Below the pieces are notes generated by a model. The model was not told the DNA's origin. It saw only the letters and a list, made by a program, of their open reading frames with translations, and searched no databases. DNA of 34,559 nucleotides from a bacterium (lineage in GTDB: Bacteria > Pseudomonadota > Alphaproteobacteria > Sphingomonadales > Sphingomonadaceae), in NCBI GenBank assembly GCA_030824575.1, contig JAVBXL010000179.1, positions 1-34,559 on the forward strand. The letters run 5' to 3'. Both the position numbers and the translations under genes were made by a program. This document shows, piece by piece, positions 1 through 8,485 of this stretch (position 1 is the first letter of the stretch; each line of letters opens with the position of its first letter).

Positions 1-139
1 GTTCAGCAACGCGGTTGGGGGAGGCGGAAGGGCGGGAAGGGGGGCAAATGCGGATTCGGACACGGGCGCAAAGTGGCGTTCCCGCCCGAAACCGCAACCC
101 CCGATTTGCCGCCGCCGGTCGATTTTGCCGCCGGCTGGC

Positions 140-301
140 TCAGTGACGGCATCGGCGCTCATGGATCGCCCAGGGTGCGGACCAATGGATTATGTGCAGA
201 ACGCGGAACGCCTGCATGATCCTAGCCAGCAACCGGTCGATGCCGCTGTTGATCTGCGCGCGGCCGTCATGCCGCAACCGGTCGTCATATTCGTCACGCA
301 T
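140..301 (-). CDS. Small hypothetical protein, 53 aa
   Basis: Not recognised. The ATG at 301 is preceded by a good ribosome binding site (AAGGA, 7 bases upstream) and the frame runs 53 codons to a TGA at 140. Third codon positions are strongly G/C rich, while the same DNA read on the other strand is not, which supports coding on the minus strand. The product starts MRDEYDDRLRHDGR, is charged at first, then has an amphipathic stretch (LLARIMQAFRVLHIIHW, about residues 24-40) and no signal peptide. The frame stays open for about 34 codons upstream of the ATG without another ATG. It lies divergent to the LysR gene, a common place for a LysR target. I see no gene in bases 1-139. Confidence 0.5.
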   Translation of the reverse strand: MRDEYDDRLRHDGRAQINSGIDRLLARIMQAFRVLHIIHWSAPWAIHERRCRH

Positions 302-407
302 GATGCGGTCCTTTTCCTGAAGCGGGAGGCGGATCGGAAAGACCGTCCGCGCCGTTGCCTCTGCCCGATTGCCGCTACGGTCGCCAACAAAAGGCTGGAC
401 GTCTTAG

Positions 408-422
408 ATAAGCTCAGCTTAT
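408..422. promoter_or_regulatory. Perfect palindrome upstream of the LysR gene
   Basis: ATAAGCT-C-AGCTTAT, two perfect 7-base arms around one base, ends 10 bases before the LysR start codon and contains a T-N11-A core, the usual LysR recognition form. It lies between the divergent small gene and the LysR gene, so autoregulation or control of the divergent gene is a reasonable inference. Confidence 0.5.
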
Positions 423-432
423 TGATGAGCCT

Positions 433-1353
433 ATGTCGATCCTGCCGCCCCTGTCCGCCATCCGCGTGTTCGAGGCGGCGGCCCGCCGCGAAAATTTCAC
501 CGCCGCCGCGCAGGAACTGGGCATGACCCAGGCCGCTGTCAGCTATCAGGTGAAGCTGTTGGAGGAGCGGCTGGGCCTCAGCCTGTTCCAGCGCATCGGG
601 CGAAAGGTCGTACTGACCGACAAGGGGCGCGACATCGCGCCCGTCCTGACCCGCGCCTTCGACCAGATGCGCCAGGGCTTCGCCGCGCTGACACAGGATC
701 ATTCGGCCGTGCTGACGATCAGTTGCACCAACAGTTTCGCGCACCTTTGGCTCGCGCCCAAGATCGGTGCCTTCCAGATGCGCCATCCGCAATTGGCCGT
801 GCGCATCCAGGCGGAAGACGGCGTCGTCGATCTCGCGCGCGACGGCGTGGACCTGGCGATCCGTGGCGGGAAGGGACAATGGCCGGGGCTGGAGGCGACG
901 TTGCTGACCCACAACCGCCTCGTGCCGATGTGCAGCCCGGCCTGGCTGGACCGGCACGGTCCCATCGCCGATGCGCAGGCGCTCCATGCCCTGCCGCGCC
1001 TGTCGCCCGACGACATGTGGTGGCATGAATGGTTTGCGGCGATGGCGGTGGAGGCCGATCCCGCCGATGGCCCGCCTGGCATTGCGCTCGACAGCCAGGT
1101 CATGGAGGGCCGCGCCGCGATCGGCGGCCAGAGCGTCGCCATCCTCAATCATTTCCTGTGGAAGATGGAGATCGAATCCGGCCTGCTGGTCGAAGCGGTG
1201 CCCTCCTATGTTCGGGAAATCGCCAGCTATTGGGTGGTCTATCCGCCCCACGCCCGCAACACGCCCAAGGTGAAGGCGTTTCGCGACTGGATCTCGGCGG
1301 CATTCGCCGCCGAGATCGCCGCAGATCCCGACGGACGATACTTGCCGCGTTGA
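433..1353 (+). CDS. LysR-family transcriptional regulator, GcvA-like
   Basis: A 306-residue DNA-binding regulator of usual LysR length. Residues 1-65 form the winged helix-turn-helix (PLSAIRVFEAAARRENFTAAA, then the recognition segment MTQAAVSYQVKLLEERLG and LF.R). The rest is the periplasmic-binding-protein-like effector domain. The PLxAIRVFEAAARxxNFTxAA start is typical of the GcvA/AmpR branch, which often controls amino-acid, beta-lactam or small-molecule genes; the effector here cannot be read from sequence. The start is fixed by the canonical N-terminus. A weak GAG lies upstream, and a palindrome sits 10 bp before the ATG. The stop overlaps the promoter region of the following ccdAB operon. 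Confidence 0.93.
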   Translation: MSILPPLSAIRVFEAAARRENFTAAAQELGMTQAAVSYQVKLLEERLGLSLFQRIGRKVVLTDKGRDIAPVLTRAFDQMRQGFAALTQDHSAVLTISCTNSFAHLWLAPKIGAFQMRHPQLAVRIQAEDGVVDLARDGVDLAIRGGKGQWPGLEATLLTHNRLVPMCSPAWLDRHGPIADAQALHALPRLSPDDMWWHEWFAAMAVEADPADGPPGIALDSQVMEGRAAIGGQSVAILNHFLWKMEIESGLLVEAVPSYVREIASYWVVYPPHARNTPKVKAFRDWISAAFAAEIAADPDGRYLPR

Positions 1354-1381
1354 TGCGTCATGCGTATATTTGTGCGCATGA
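1342..1381 (+). promoter_or_regulatory. Promoter and operator of ccdAB
   Basis: TTGCCG (1342-1347) and TATATT (1365-1370) are separated by exactly 17 bp, a good sigma-70 type promoter. The -10 box lies inside a perfect inverted repeat, TCATGCG (1358-1364) and CGCATGA (1375-1381). CcdA with CcdB represses its own operon in known systems, so this repeat is the likely operator. The -35 box lies within the last codons of the LysR gene. Confidence 0.6.
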
Positions 1382-1399
1382 TGGATGCAGGAGTTTGTG

Positions 1400-1642
1400 A
1401 TGACCAGGCTTGAGCGGATCGCTAAGCGCAAGGCTACGAACCTGTCGCTGGATGTTGATCTGGTGACCGATGCGAAAGAACTCGGCATAAACCTGTCGCG
1501 CGCTTGTGAAGAAGCATTGCGCAGCGAAATTGCGGCGGAGCGGGGACGGCGCTGGAAAGAAGACAATGCCGCCGGCATCGCCGCCTCCAACGCCTATGTT
1601 GAAAAACATGGATTGCCGCTTGAAAAATACCGGCAATTCTAA
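1400..1642 (+). CDS. ccdA: CcdA-family antitoxin
   Basis: An 80-residue type II antitoxin. The N-terminal part (ATNLSLDVDLVTDAKELGINLSRACEEALR) is a ribbon-helix-helix DNA-binding and dimerisation domain. The C-terminal part (WKEDNAAGIAASNAYVEKHGL) is the segment that wraps the toxin in the family. The start at 1400 is chosen because AGGAG lies 6 bases upstream; an ATG at 1385 would lack such a site. Codon use is visibly less GC-rich than the flanking LysR and parC genes, suggesting acquisition by transfer. Its stop codon overlaps the toxin start (TAATG), so the two are translationally coupled. Confidence 0.9.
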   Translation: MTRLERIAKRKATNLSLDVDLVTDAKELGINLSRACEEALRSEIAAERGRRWKEDNAAGIAASNAYVEKHGLPLEKYRQF

Positions 1643-1938
1643 TGGCGCGTTTCTGCGTGCATCGCCTGCCTGATGGCGCTTATGTTCTGGATTGCCAATC
1701 TGATTTGCTGGACCATCTGACGACCCGCTTCGCGGTGCCCTTGGTCCCGCTCGATGACGTCGGAACGCCGATGGCGCGCCTCAATCCGCAATTTGACGTC
1801 GACGGGCAGCGATTGGTCATGATGACGCAATTTTCCGGCGCGGTGCCTGCGCGGTCACTCGGCAACATTGTCCTGTCTCTTCGGGATCAGGATTATGACA
1901 TTTCCAAGGCCCTCGACATGCTTCTGACCGGCTTCTGA
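1642..1938 (+). CDS. ccdB: CcdB-family gyrase-poisoning toxin
   Basis: A 98-residue toxin, close to the 101 residues of the plasmid F protein. The family signature CQSDLLDHLTTRFAVPLVPL is at residues 18-37, followed by the P.....V.G....MMTQ segment and a C-terminal helix ending LLTGF. Known CcdB proteins trap the DNA gyrase A subunit on cleaved DNA through their last residues. The F toxin ends in WGI, while the chromosomal toxin of Vibrio fischeri, which is active, ends in TGI, so the ending here is compatible with activity. The start overlaps the ccdA stop by one base. The next gene is the GyrA paralogue parC, 45 bp downstream with no terminator between. Confidence 0.9.
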   Translation: MARFCVHRLPDGAYVLDCQSDLLDHLTTRFAVPLVPLDDVGTPMARLNPQFDVDGQRLVMMTQFSGAVPARSLGNIVLSLRDQDYDISKALDMLLTGF

Positions 1939-1983
1939 CCAAATCCGTTTCCGTTTCGTGCCCGTCCTGCTATCCGACCTGCG

Positions 1984-4272
1984 ATGACCGATTTTAGCGA
2001 CCCGTTCGACGCCATCAGGGACCACCCTTTCGACGAAGCGCTCTCGCAACGCTACCTCGTCTATGCGCTATCCACCATCACCGCCCGCTCGCTGCCCGAC
2101 CTGCGCGATGGGCTGAAACCGGTGCATCGCCGCCTGCTCTGGGCGATGCGCCTGCTCAAGATGGAGCCGGGCGGCGCATCCCCTGACGTGCTGGTCGCCA
2201 ACCCGGCGCGCAACACCACCAGTTACAAGAAATGCGCCCGCGTCGTGGGCGACGTGATCGGCAAATATCACCCCCATGGCGACCAGTCGGTCTATGACGC
2301 GATGGTGCGGCTGGCGCAGGAATTTTCGCTGCGCACGCCGCTGGTCGATGGGCAGGGCAATTTCGGCAATATCGATGGCGATAACGCCGCGGCCATGCGC
2401 TATACCGAAGCGCGCCTGACCCAGGCCGCCGCCGATCTGATGGCGGGCCTGGACGAAGGCACGGTCGATTATCGCCCCACCTATAATGGCGAGGATGAGG
2501 AGCCGGAGGTTTTTCCCGGCCTGTTCCCCAATTTGCTCGCCAATGGTGCCACCGGCATCGCGGTCGGCATGGCGACCAGCATCCCGCCGCATAATGTCAC
2601 CGAACTGATCGACGCGGCCGGACTGCTGATCGACGATCCAGAAACCGATCATGCGGCCTTGATGCAGGTGGTGAAGGGGCCGGATTTTCCGACCGGCGGC
2701 GTGCTGGTCGATAATGCGGCGATCATTTCCGAAGCCTATGTCACCGGACGCGGCGCCTTCCGCACGCGCGCGCGCTGGCACAAGGAAGAGGGCGGACGCG
2801 GCACCTGGATCGCGGTCGTCACCGAAATTCCTTATCAGGTGCAAAAATCCAAGCTGATCGAACAGATCGCCGCGCTCATCAACGACCGCAAGCTGCCGAT
2901 CCTGGCTGACGTTCGCGACGAGAGCGATACCGAAATCCGCATCGTCATCGAACCGCGCGCGCGCACCGTCGATCCGCAGATGCTCATGGACAGCCTGTTC
3001 CGGTTGACCGATCTGGAAAACCGTTTCCCGCTGAACCTCAACGTCCTCGACGCCAGCCGCACCCCGCGCGTGCTGGGCCTGCGACCGTTGCTGATCGAAT
3101 GGCTCAAGCACCAGATCGACGTGCTGGTCCGCCGTGCCCAGCATCGGCTGGAAAAGATCGCCGGCCGGCTGGAACTGCTCGACGGCTATATCATCGCCTA
3201 TCTCAACCTCGACCGGGTGATTGAGATCATCCGTACCGAGGATGAGCCCAAGGCGGTGATGATGGACGAATTCGCGCTCAACGACCGCCAGGTCGAGGCC
3301 ATCCTCAACATGCGGCTGCGCTCCCTGCGCAAGCTGGAGGAGATGGAATTGCGGCGCGAACATGCCGAACTGGTCAAGGAAAAGGAGGAACTGGAGAAGC
3401 TGGTCGAAAGCCCGGCTCGCCAGCGCACCCGCCTGAAGCGCGACCTCGCCGCGTTGCGCAAGCGCTATGGCCCGGAAACCAACCTTGGCCGCCGCCGCAC
3501 CCTGGTAGAGGAAGCGGCCCTGGCGCGGGAAATCCCGCTGGAAGCGATGATTGAGCGCGAACCCATCACCGTGATCCTATCCGAACGCGGGTGGATCAGG
3601 GCGATGAGCGGCCATCGCGACCTTGCGGCCGCCGACACGCTGAAGTTCAAGGAAGGCGACGGCCCGCATTATGCGTTCCACGCTTACACCACTGACAAGT
3701 TGCTGCTGGCGACCTCGACCGGGCGCATCTATACGCTGGCGTCGGACAAATTGCCGGGCGGCCGGGGCTTTGGAGATCCGGTGCGCTCTCTGGTCGATAT
3801 GGACAATGAAGGCGCGATCGTTGCCTTCATGCCGGCGCGTGCTGGTACGGACCTGCTTCTGGCCTCATCCGACGGACGGGGTTTCATCGCGGCGACGGCC
3901 GAACTGATTGCCGAAACCCGCAAGGGCAAGCAGGTGGTCAACGTCCGCGCCGGTGCGAAGCTGAGCATCATCCGCCCGATCCCGGCAGAGGCGGACAGCA
4001 TCGCCATAATCGGCGAGAACCGCAAACTGCTCGTCTTCCCCCTGACGGAAATGCCGAAAATGACCCGCGGGCAGGGCGTGCAGATGCAACGCTATCGCGA
4101 CGGCGGCCTGTCCGACGCGATCGCCTTCCGCCTGTCCGACGGGCTTAGCTGGACCATGGGCGGCGAGTCGGGGCGCACCCGGACGGAAAGCGACATGTTG
4201 CCGTGGAAGGTCGCGCGCGGCGCGGCCGGGCGTATGCCGCCGACCGGTTTCCCGCGCGATAATCGCTTCTGA
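1984..4272 (+). CDS. parC: DNA topoisomerase IV subunit A
   Basis: A 762-residue type IIA topoisomerase A subunit that works with ParE to unlink daughter chromosomes. The winged-helix breakage domain carries the catalytic tyrosine Y140 in [11 protein letters not shown] with its preceding arginine. The quinolone region reads [12 protein letters not shown] (residues 96-107), with Gln101 at the position of E. coli ParC Ser80 and Asp105 at that of Glu84. The [15 protein letters not shown] segment follows. Residues about 370-490 form the coiled-coil and gate region, and the last 250 residues are the beta-pinwheel domain. No strong ribosome binding site is visible before the ATG. It sits directly behind ccdAB and may be read through from that promoter. 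Confidence 0.96.
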   Translation: MTDFSDPFDAIRDHPFDEALSQRYLVYALSTITARSLPDLRDGLKPVHRRLLWAMRLLKMEPGGASPDVLVANPARNTTSYKKCARVVGDVIGKYHPHGDQSVYDAMVRLAQEFSLRTPLVDGQGNFGNIDGDNAAAMRYTEARLTQAAADLMAGLDEGTVDYRPTYNGEDEEPEVFPGLFPNLLANGATGIAVGMATSIPPHNVTELIDAAGLLIDDPETDHAALMQVVKGPDFPTGGVLVDNAAIISEAYVTGRGAFRTRARWHKEEGGRGTWIAVVTEIPYQVQKSKLIEQIAALINDRKLPILADVRDESDTEIRIVIEPRARTVDPQMLMDSLFRLTDLENRFPLNLNVLDASRTPRVLGLRPLLIEWLKHQIDVLVRRAQHRLEKIAGRLELLDGYIIAYLNLDRVIEIIRTEDEPKAVMMDEFALNDRQVEAILNMRLRSLRKLEEMELRREHAELVKEKEELEKLVESPARQRTRLKRDLAALRKRYGPETNLGRRRTLVEEAALAREIPLEAMIEREPITVILSERGWIRAMSGHRDLAAADTLKFKEGDGPHYAFHAYTTDKLLLATSTGRIYTLASDKLPGGRGFGDPVRSLVDMDNEGAIVAFMPARAGTDLLLASSDGRGFIAATAELIAETRKGKQVVNVRAGAKLSIIRPIPAEADSIAIIGENRKLLVFPLTEMPKMTRGQGVQMQRYRDGGLSDAIAFRLSDGLSWTMGGESGRTRTESDMLPWKVARGAAGRMPPTGFPRDNRF

Positions 4273-4360
4273 TTTCAGCGATTTCGCCTTTAGTCTAAGT
4301 TCGTCTCATTCGGTTGTTAGCGTTTCCCGAAAATTTACTCCTTCTGGATACAGCGGGGGT

Positions 4361-6115
4361 ATGGAATCGACGTCGGTGCGCAATTTACCGGTCAAACAGG
4401 CCAGCGCCACCCCCCTGCCGGGGGGCGATGACGCACATCTGGCGTCGGGCATCAGCATGCCGGACTGGCTATCGGCCCTGCCGCAGCTTGCAGCCATATT
4501 CTCATACGAAAATAACGAAATAGCGCTGGTTAGCGGGAATGTGCGCTTCGCCGCCGCCTTTCAGGCGCAATCCGAACGGACCGATGCCGCTGCGAAGATG
4601 GCGGCGGCCTGGCGTGACCGTGTCCTCAGCTTCATCCGGTCTGAACGCGATTCGGACAGTTTCGAATTGCGCCGCGACGGCAAGCTGGGGCCGGAATATT
4701 TCATGTGCACCATCGGCCGCCTGCCAGCGGTCGACGGTCGTCCGGAACATTATCTGTTCACCGCCACCGATCGGACCGGTGAGCGGACGATCGAAAAGAA
4801 TCTCCGTCGGGAACTGCTGTCGGACGGCCTGACTGCGCTACCCAATCGCACAGGTTTTGGCGAGGAGATTGACGACCGTCTTACAAACTCGGTTTGGCCG
4901 GACAATGCGCAGTTCGGCATCATCGCGATCGATCTCAGCCGCTTCAGCCGGGTCAACGAATCGCTTGGCCCAATGGCGGGCGACGAGTTGCTGATCACCG
5001 TGGCCAAACGTCTGAAATCCAGCTTGCGCCAAGGCGATGTGCTGGCCCGTATCGGCGGCAATGACTTCGCTATTTTTGCTCGCCTTAATAATGGTTTGTC
5101 AGACGCTCTTCACATCGTTCAGCGGATCAAGGAATCGCTCAGTTCGCCGATCCGGCTGAGCGATCTGCAAATCCGCGTCGATTGCGCGATCGGCTGCGCG
5201 CTCTCGCTCAACCTGGACGATGATCCCGATGACGTCGTGCGCAAGGCGCAGGCCGCGGTGAAGATCGCCAAGCGCAGCGGCAAGGTGGAAATTTACCGCA
5301 ATGGCGTGCTCAAGGAAGCGCAGCGGCGCTTTTCGATCGAAAGTCGCCTGCGGGAGGCTTTGGCGCAGGGCGGGCTGACGCTCGCCTATCAGCCGCTCAT
5401 TCATCTCCAGACGGGCGAGATTACCGGCTTTGAAGCGCTGGCCCGCTGGAATGATGAGGAATTGGGCCATGTGCCCCCGGTGGAGTTCATCGCTGTGGCG
5501 GAGGAAAGCGGGCTCATCACGCCGCTGGGCCGCTGGGCGGCCTATGAGGCGGCCCAGGCTCTGTCGCGCTGGGATGCAAAATTCGGCCAGCCGCTACCCG
5601 TAGGCGTTAACGTCAACCTCTCGCCGATCCAGATGGCGCGCGACGACGTCGCCTCCATGTTCGAGGAAGCCTTGCGCTATGCCGGGATCAGCGGCCATCG
5701 GCTAACGGCGGAACTCACCGAAAGCGCGATCATCGCGGACCCTGACAAGGCGCGAAAGCTGCTCGTCGCCCTCAAGGGATTGCAGATGCCGATCGCGATG
5801 GACGATTTCGGCACCGGCTTCTCCAACCTCGCCAGCCTGCACAGCCTGCCGATCGACATATTGAAGATCGACCGCAGCTTCGTATCCACGATGTTGGAGG
5901 ATCATGACAAGGCGGTGATCGTCCGCACGATCCTGTCACTCGCTGAATCGCTAAATCTCAAGGTGACGGCCGAAGGGATCGAGACGCAGGCGCTTGCTCT
6001 TGCTTTGCAGCAGATGGGTTGTTGGCAGGGGCAGGGCTATCATTTCGCCAAGCCGATGCCCGAAGCGGAAGCCTTCGACTATTGGCGCGCGCGCTGGAAT
6101 TTCGAGACGATCTGA
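4361..6115 (+). CDS. Cyclic-di-GMP protein with degenerate GGDEF and intact EAL domain
   Basis: A 584-residue soluble signalling protein without membrane segments. Residues about 35-150 look like a PAS-type sensor. Residues 150-310 are a GGDEF domain whose active-site motif is GGNDF (232-236) instead of GG(D/E)EF, so cyclase activity is doubtful. Residues 325-584 are an EAL phosphodiesterase domain with EAL (358-360), NVNLSP (417-422), TES (453-455), DDFGTG (481-486), KIDRSF (502-507) and EGIETQ (538-543), all catalytic signatures present. The likely role is c-di-GMP breakdown, with the GGDEF part possibly acting as a GTP sensor. The 3' end overlaps the convergent CCA-transferase gene by 37 bp. 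Confidence 0.92.
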   Translation: MESTSVRNLPVKQASATPLPGGDDAHLASGISMPDWLSALPQLAAIFSYENNEIALVSGNVRFAAAFQAQSERTDAAAKMAAAWRDRVLSFIRSERDSDSFELRRDGKLGPEYFMCTIGRLPAVDGRPEHYLFTATDRTGERTIEKNLRRELLSDGLTALPNRTGFGEEIDDRLTNSVWPDNAQFGIIAIDLSRFSRVNESLGPMAGDELLITVAKRLKSSLRQGDVLARIGGNDFAIFARLNNGLSDALHIVQRIKESLSSPIRLSDLQIRVDCAIGCALSLNLDDDPDDVVRKAQAAVKIAKRSGKVEIYRNGVLKEAQRRFSIESRLREALAQGGLTLAYQPLIHLQTGEITGFEALARWNDEELGHVPPVEFIAVAEESGLITPLGRWAAYEAAQALSRWDAKFGQPLPVGVNVNLSPIQMARDDVASMFEEALRYAGISGHRLTAELTESAIIADPDKARKLLVALKGLQMPIAMDDFGTGFSNLASLHSLPIDILKIDRSFVSTMLEDHDKAVIVRTILSLAESLNLKVTAEGIETQALALALQQMGCWQGQGYHFAKPMPEAEAFDYWRARWNFETI

Positions 6116-7290
6116 TCCGCGATTCCCGCGACGCGGTTCGAGTCGGGGAAATCTTCCGCCACCCATTGATCCTGCACCGCACGCAACGCCTTGGCCACAT
6201 CCGGGCCGGGCGTCAGGCCGCGCGCAATCAGCGCCCCGCCGCCGATCGGCAGGGCAGGCGGGGTCCAGTCCCGCAACTGTTCGAGCGTCGCCAGCGGCTT
6301 GTCCGGATCAAGCAGCAGTCGATCGATTGCGCCTTCGACGCCGATCCGATGGGCGAGCGCGCGCGGACTTTCGATCCCCGCCGCCGGCTCCAGCGCTACC
6401 ACCAGCCGCTTGCGCGCCTTGTTCGACAACTTCAACCGCGCACCGACCGCATCGGCCAGTGCCGCGTCGGCCGGCAACAGAACAGCCAGGCGCCGCAACG
6501 CGGACGCGCCGATGCCGGCCTCCGCCTCGCGCGCCATCAGCCGATCCATACGCTCAATCCCGGCATCATCCACTTCCGGCAGCACCGGGCGCAATATGCC
6601 GCCTTGAACCATCAGCCGCAGAGCATGGATCGGCGAAGCGACACCCAGTAATTTCAGCAATTCGTCCGCGATCCGCTCGCGCGACAGCGCCATCAGGCTG
6701 TTGGCCGCGGTGACGCACGCATCATACGCATTACTGTCCAACTCGTTGTCGCCATAGCGCGCCAGGAAGCGGAAATAGCGCAATATGCGTAGATGATCTT
6801 CTGCGATCCGCGCCGACGCATCGCCGATGAAGCGCAGCCGCCGCGCCTCCAGATCGGGGATGCCGTCGAAATAGTCGCTGATCGCGCCGGTCAGCGGATC
6901 GGCATAAAGCGCGTTGATGGTGAAGTCGCGCCGCGCTGCATCCTCTTGCCAGTCGTCGGTATAGGCGATGGTCGCGCGTCGCCCGTCGGTACTGACGTCG
7001 CGTCGCAACGTAGTGATCTCGACCGGTCCGTCGGGCAGGACGGCGGTGATGGTGCCATGGTCTATCCCGGTCGGCACTGCCTTGATCCCAGCGCGCTTCA
7101 GTCGAGCGACGACGTCATGCGGGTCCAGCGTGGTGGCGATGTCGATATCGTTGACCGGTAGGCCGAGCAGCCCGTCGCGCACCGCGCCGCCAACGAAGCG
7201 CGCCTTGCCCTGCGCTGTATCCAGCGCGGCGAACAGGCCGTCCAGCCCAGGGCGATGCCGCCATGGCGCATCAGGCAGTTTCATGGTCAT
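6079..7290 (-). CDS. cca: CCA-adding tRNA nucleotidyltransferase
   Basis: A 403-residue class II nucleotidyltransferase that repairs or adds the 3' CCA of tRNAs. The head domain shows RFVGGAVRDGLLG (31-43), the metal-binding DID (D48, D50), the R..FTINALY motif (RRDFTINALY, 120-129) and HLRILRYFRFLARYG in the neck. The start is the ATG at 7290 (an in-frame ATG at 7284 is the alternative). Either lies inside the end of the upstream Nudix gene, a 7-20 bp overlap that implies coupled translation. The adjacent tRNA-Thr in this window encodes its own CCA, so the enzyme here may act mainly in repair. It is last in the run DUF1285 - Nudix - CCA enzyme. Confidence 0.93.
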   Translation of the reverse strand: MTMKLPDAPWRHRPGLDGLFAALDTAQGKARFVGGAVRDGLLGLPVNDIDIATTLDPHDVVARLKRAGIKAVPTGIDHGTITAVLPDGPVEITTLRRDVSTDGRRATIAYTDDWQEDAARRDFTINALYADPLTGAISDYFDGIPDLEARRLRFIGDASARIAEDHLRILRYFRFLARYGDNELDSNAYDACVTAANSLMALSRERIADELLKLLGVASPIHALRLMVQGGILRPVLPEVDDAGIERMDRLMAREAEAGIGASALRRLAVLLPADAALADAVGARLKLSNKARKRLVVALEPAAGIESPRALAHRIGVEGAIDRLLLDPDKPLATLEQLRDWTPPALPIGGGALIARGLTPGPDVAKALRAVQDQWVAEDFPDSNRVAGIADQIVSKFQRARQ

Positions 7291-7879
7291 GGCCCAGTCT
7301 GCGCGAAAGATTGGCGAGAATGGCGGCGGTAATGCCCCAGATGCGGCGGCCTTCCCAATATATCTCGTAATAATGCCGCGGCTTGCCTTCAAATTCGACG
7401 GCATGGCGCACCCGCCGCGCGGGGTCGAGCGCATAGGCGAGCGGCAGTTCGAACCAGTCGGCGACCTCGCTTTCCTGCGCGCGCAGCGGCAGGTCCGGCG
7501 GAATGACGCCCAGCACCGGGATGATGTCGAACCCGGTGAAGGTATGATAGCGATCCGATGTCCCGATCACCTGCACCCGCTCGGGCGGCAGGGCGATTTC
7601 CTCCTGCGCCTCGCGCAACGCGCCGGCGATTTCGTCGGCATCGCTGTCATCCACCCGGCCACCGGGAAAGGCGATTTGCCCCGCATGTTTGCGCAGGCGC
7701 GACGATCGCTCGGTCAGGATCAGGCCCGGTTCCGGCCGGTCGGTGATCGCCACCAGCACGGCCGCGGGTGCCAGCGCAATCTCGCCGTCGATCCGTGGAT
7801 CGCGCATGTCGCTGGGCGCCAGATCGTCCCGCCTGTGCCCCTCGTCCAGCGCGGCGCGCAGCCGCTGCGCCAGCGTCAT
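7271..7879 (-). CDS. Nudix hydrolase, coenzyme A pyrophosphatase type
   Basis: A 202-residue Nudix enzyme. The CoA-pyrophosphatase signature LILTERSSRLRKHAGQIAFPGG (54-75 region) runs into the Nudix box with its REAQEE core (residues 89-94), which binds the catalytic magnesium. The family cleaves CoA or acyl-CoA to phosphopantetheine and 3',5'-ADP and resembles E. coli NudL (YeaB). The start ATG at 7879 overlaps the stop of the upstream DUF1285 gene (ATGA). A longer frame exists upstream but lies entirely inside that gene. The substrate is inferred from the signature only. Confidence 0.9.
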   Translation of the reverse strand: MTLAQRLRAALDEGHRRDDLAPSDMRDPRIDGEIALAPAAVLVAITDRPEPGLILTERSSRLRKHAGQIAFPGGRVDDSDADEIAGALREAQEEIALPPERVQVIGTSDRYHTFTGFDIIPVLGVIPPDLPLRAQESEVADWFELPLAYALDPARRVRHAVEFEGKPRHYYEIYWEGRRIWGITAAILANLSRRLGHDHETA

Positions 7880-8442
7880 GCCGTGCCGTCCAGCGGGAAG
7901 AAAGCGCCCTCGCTCCAAAGGCCGATCCGATCGGCACCTTCCTCCAGCGCCAGGTTCATCAATTCATAATATACGCTGCGCGCAACCAGCGCCTCCATCC
8001 CGCCGCGCACATGCAGATAGGGATGCGGGCCGTCCGGCGTCTCGCGCAGGATCAGGGCATGGGCAGGTCCAGCGGTCACGATATCGCCATTTTTGATTCG
8101 GAAGGCGAGCGTGCGGTCCCGGCCTGCGCCCTCGCTCTTCAGTTCGACCGCAACGAAGGGGGCATCCTCCACAGCGATGTCCAACTTCTCGACCGGCGTT
8201 ACCAGCACATGGCTACCATCCGGCTCGCGCCGCAATATGGAGGAGAAGAGGCGCACCATCGTCTCCCGGCCGATCGGCGACCCCTGGTGGAACCAGGTGC
8301 CGTCGCGCGCGATCCGCATCTCGCTGTCGCCGCAATGATCGGGATTCCATTTCTCGACCGGCGGCAAACGCTTTTCGGCGGCCAGCCGGGCAATGTCGGC
8401 AAGCGAGAGGGTGGACAGGTCGGGCAGGGGCTCCATGGGCAT
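7876..8442 (-). CDS. DUF1285 family protein
   Basis: A 188-residue conserved alphaproteobacterial protein of unknown function (DUF1285). The family pattern is visible: PPVEKWNPDHCGDSEMRIARDG near the N-terminus, WFHQGSPIGRETMVRLFSSILRRE, then a PVEKLDIAVEDAPFVAV segment. It is soluble, without signal peptide. The ATG at 8442 is chosen because it begins where the family normally starts; the frame stays open to 8544, but that part overlaps the acetyltransferase gene. Its last codons overlap the Nudix start. It is repeatedly found beside a CoA pyrophosphatase and the CCA enzyme in related bacteria, but the meaning of this linkage is not known to me. Confidence 0.85.
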   Translation of the reverse strand: MPMEPLPDLSTLSLADIARLAAEKRLPPVEKWNPDHCGDSEMRIARDGTWFHQGSPIGRETMVRLFSSILRREPDGSHVLVTPVEKLDIAVEDAPFVAVELKSEGAGRDRTLAFRIKNGDIVTAGPAHALILRETPDGPHPYLHVRGGMEALVARSVYYELMNLALEEGADRIGLWSEGAFFPLDGTA

Positions 8443-8485
8443 GGGGCGGAGATAGGAAGCCTCTTGCCCGAAGGCAAAGGGCAAA

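Noticed and set aside
190..1590. 466-codon open frame opposite the LysR and ccdA genes
   Set aside because: It is a high-GC shadow. The plus strand carries clear LysR and CcdA domains, and the antisense product is Arg/Ala/Gly-rich without domain features.
1924..1938. CcdB ending TGF instead of WGI as sign of a dead toxin
   Set aside because: The active Vibrio fischeri CcdB ends in TGI, so loss of Trp does not show loss of activity.
2068..3363. 431-codon open frame antisense to parC
   Set aside because: Antisense of a conserved topoisomerase; composition typical of GC-rich shadow frames.
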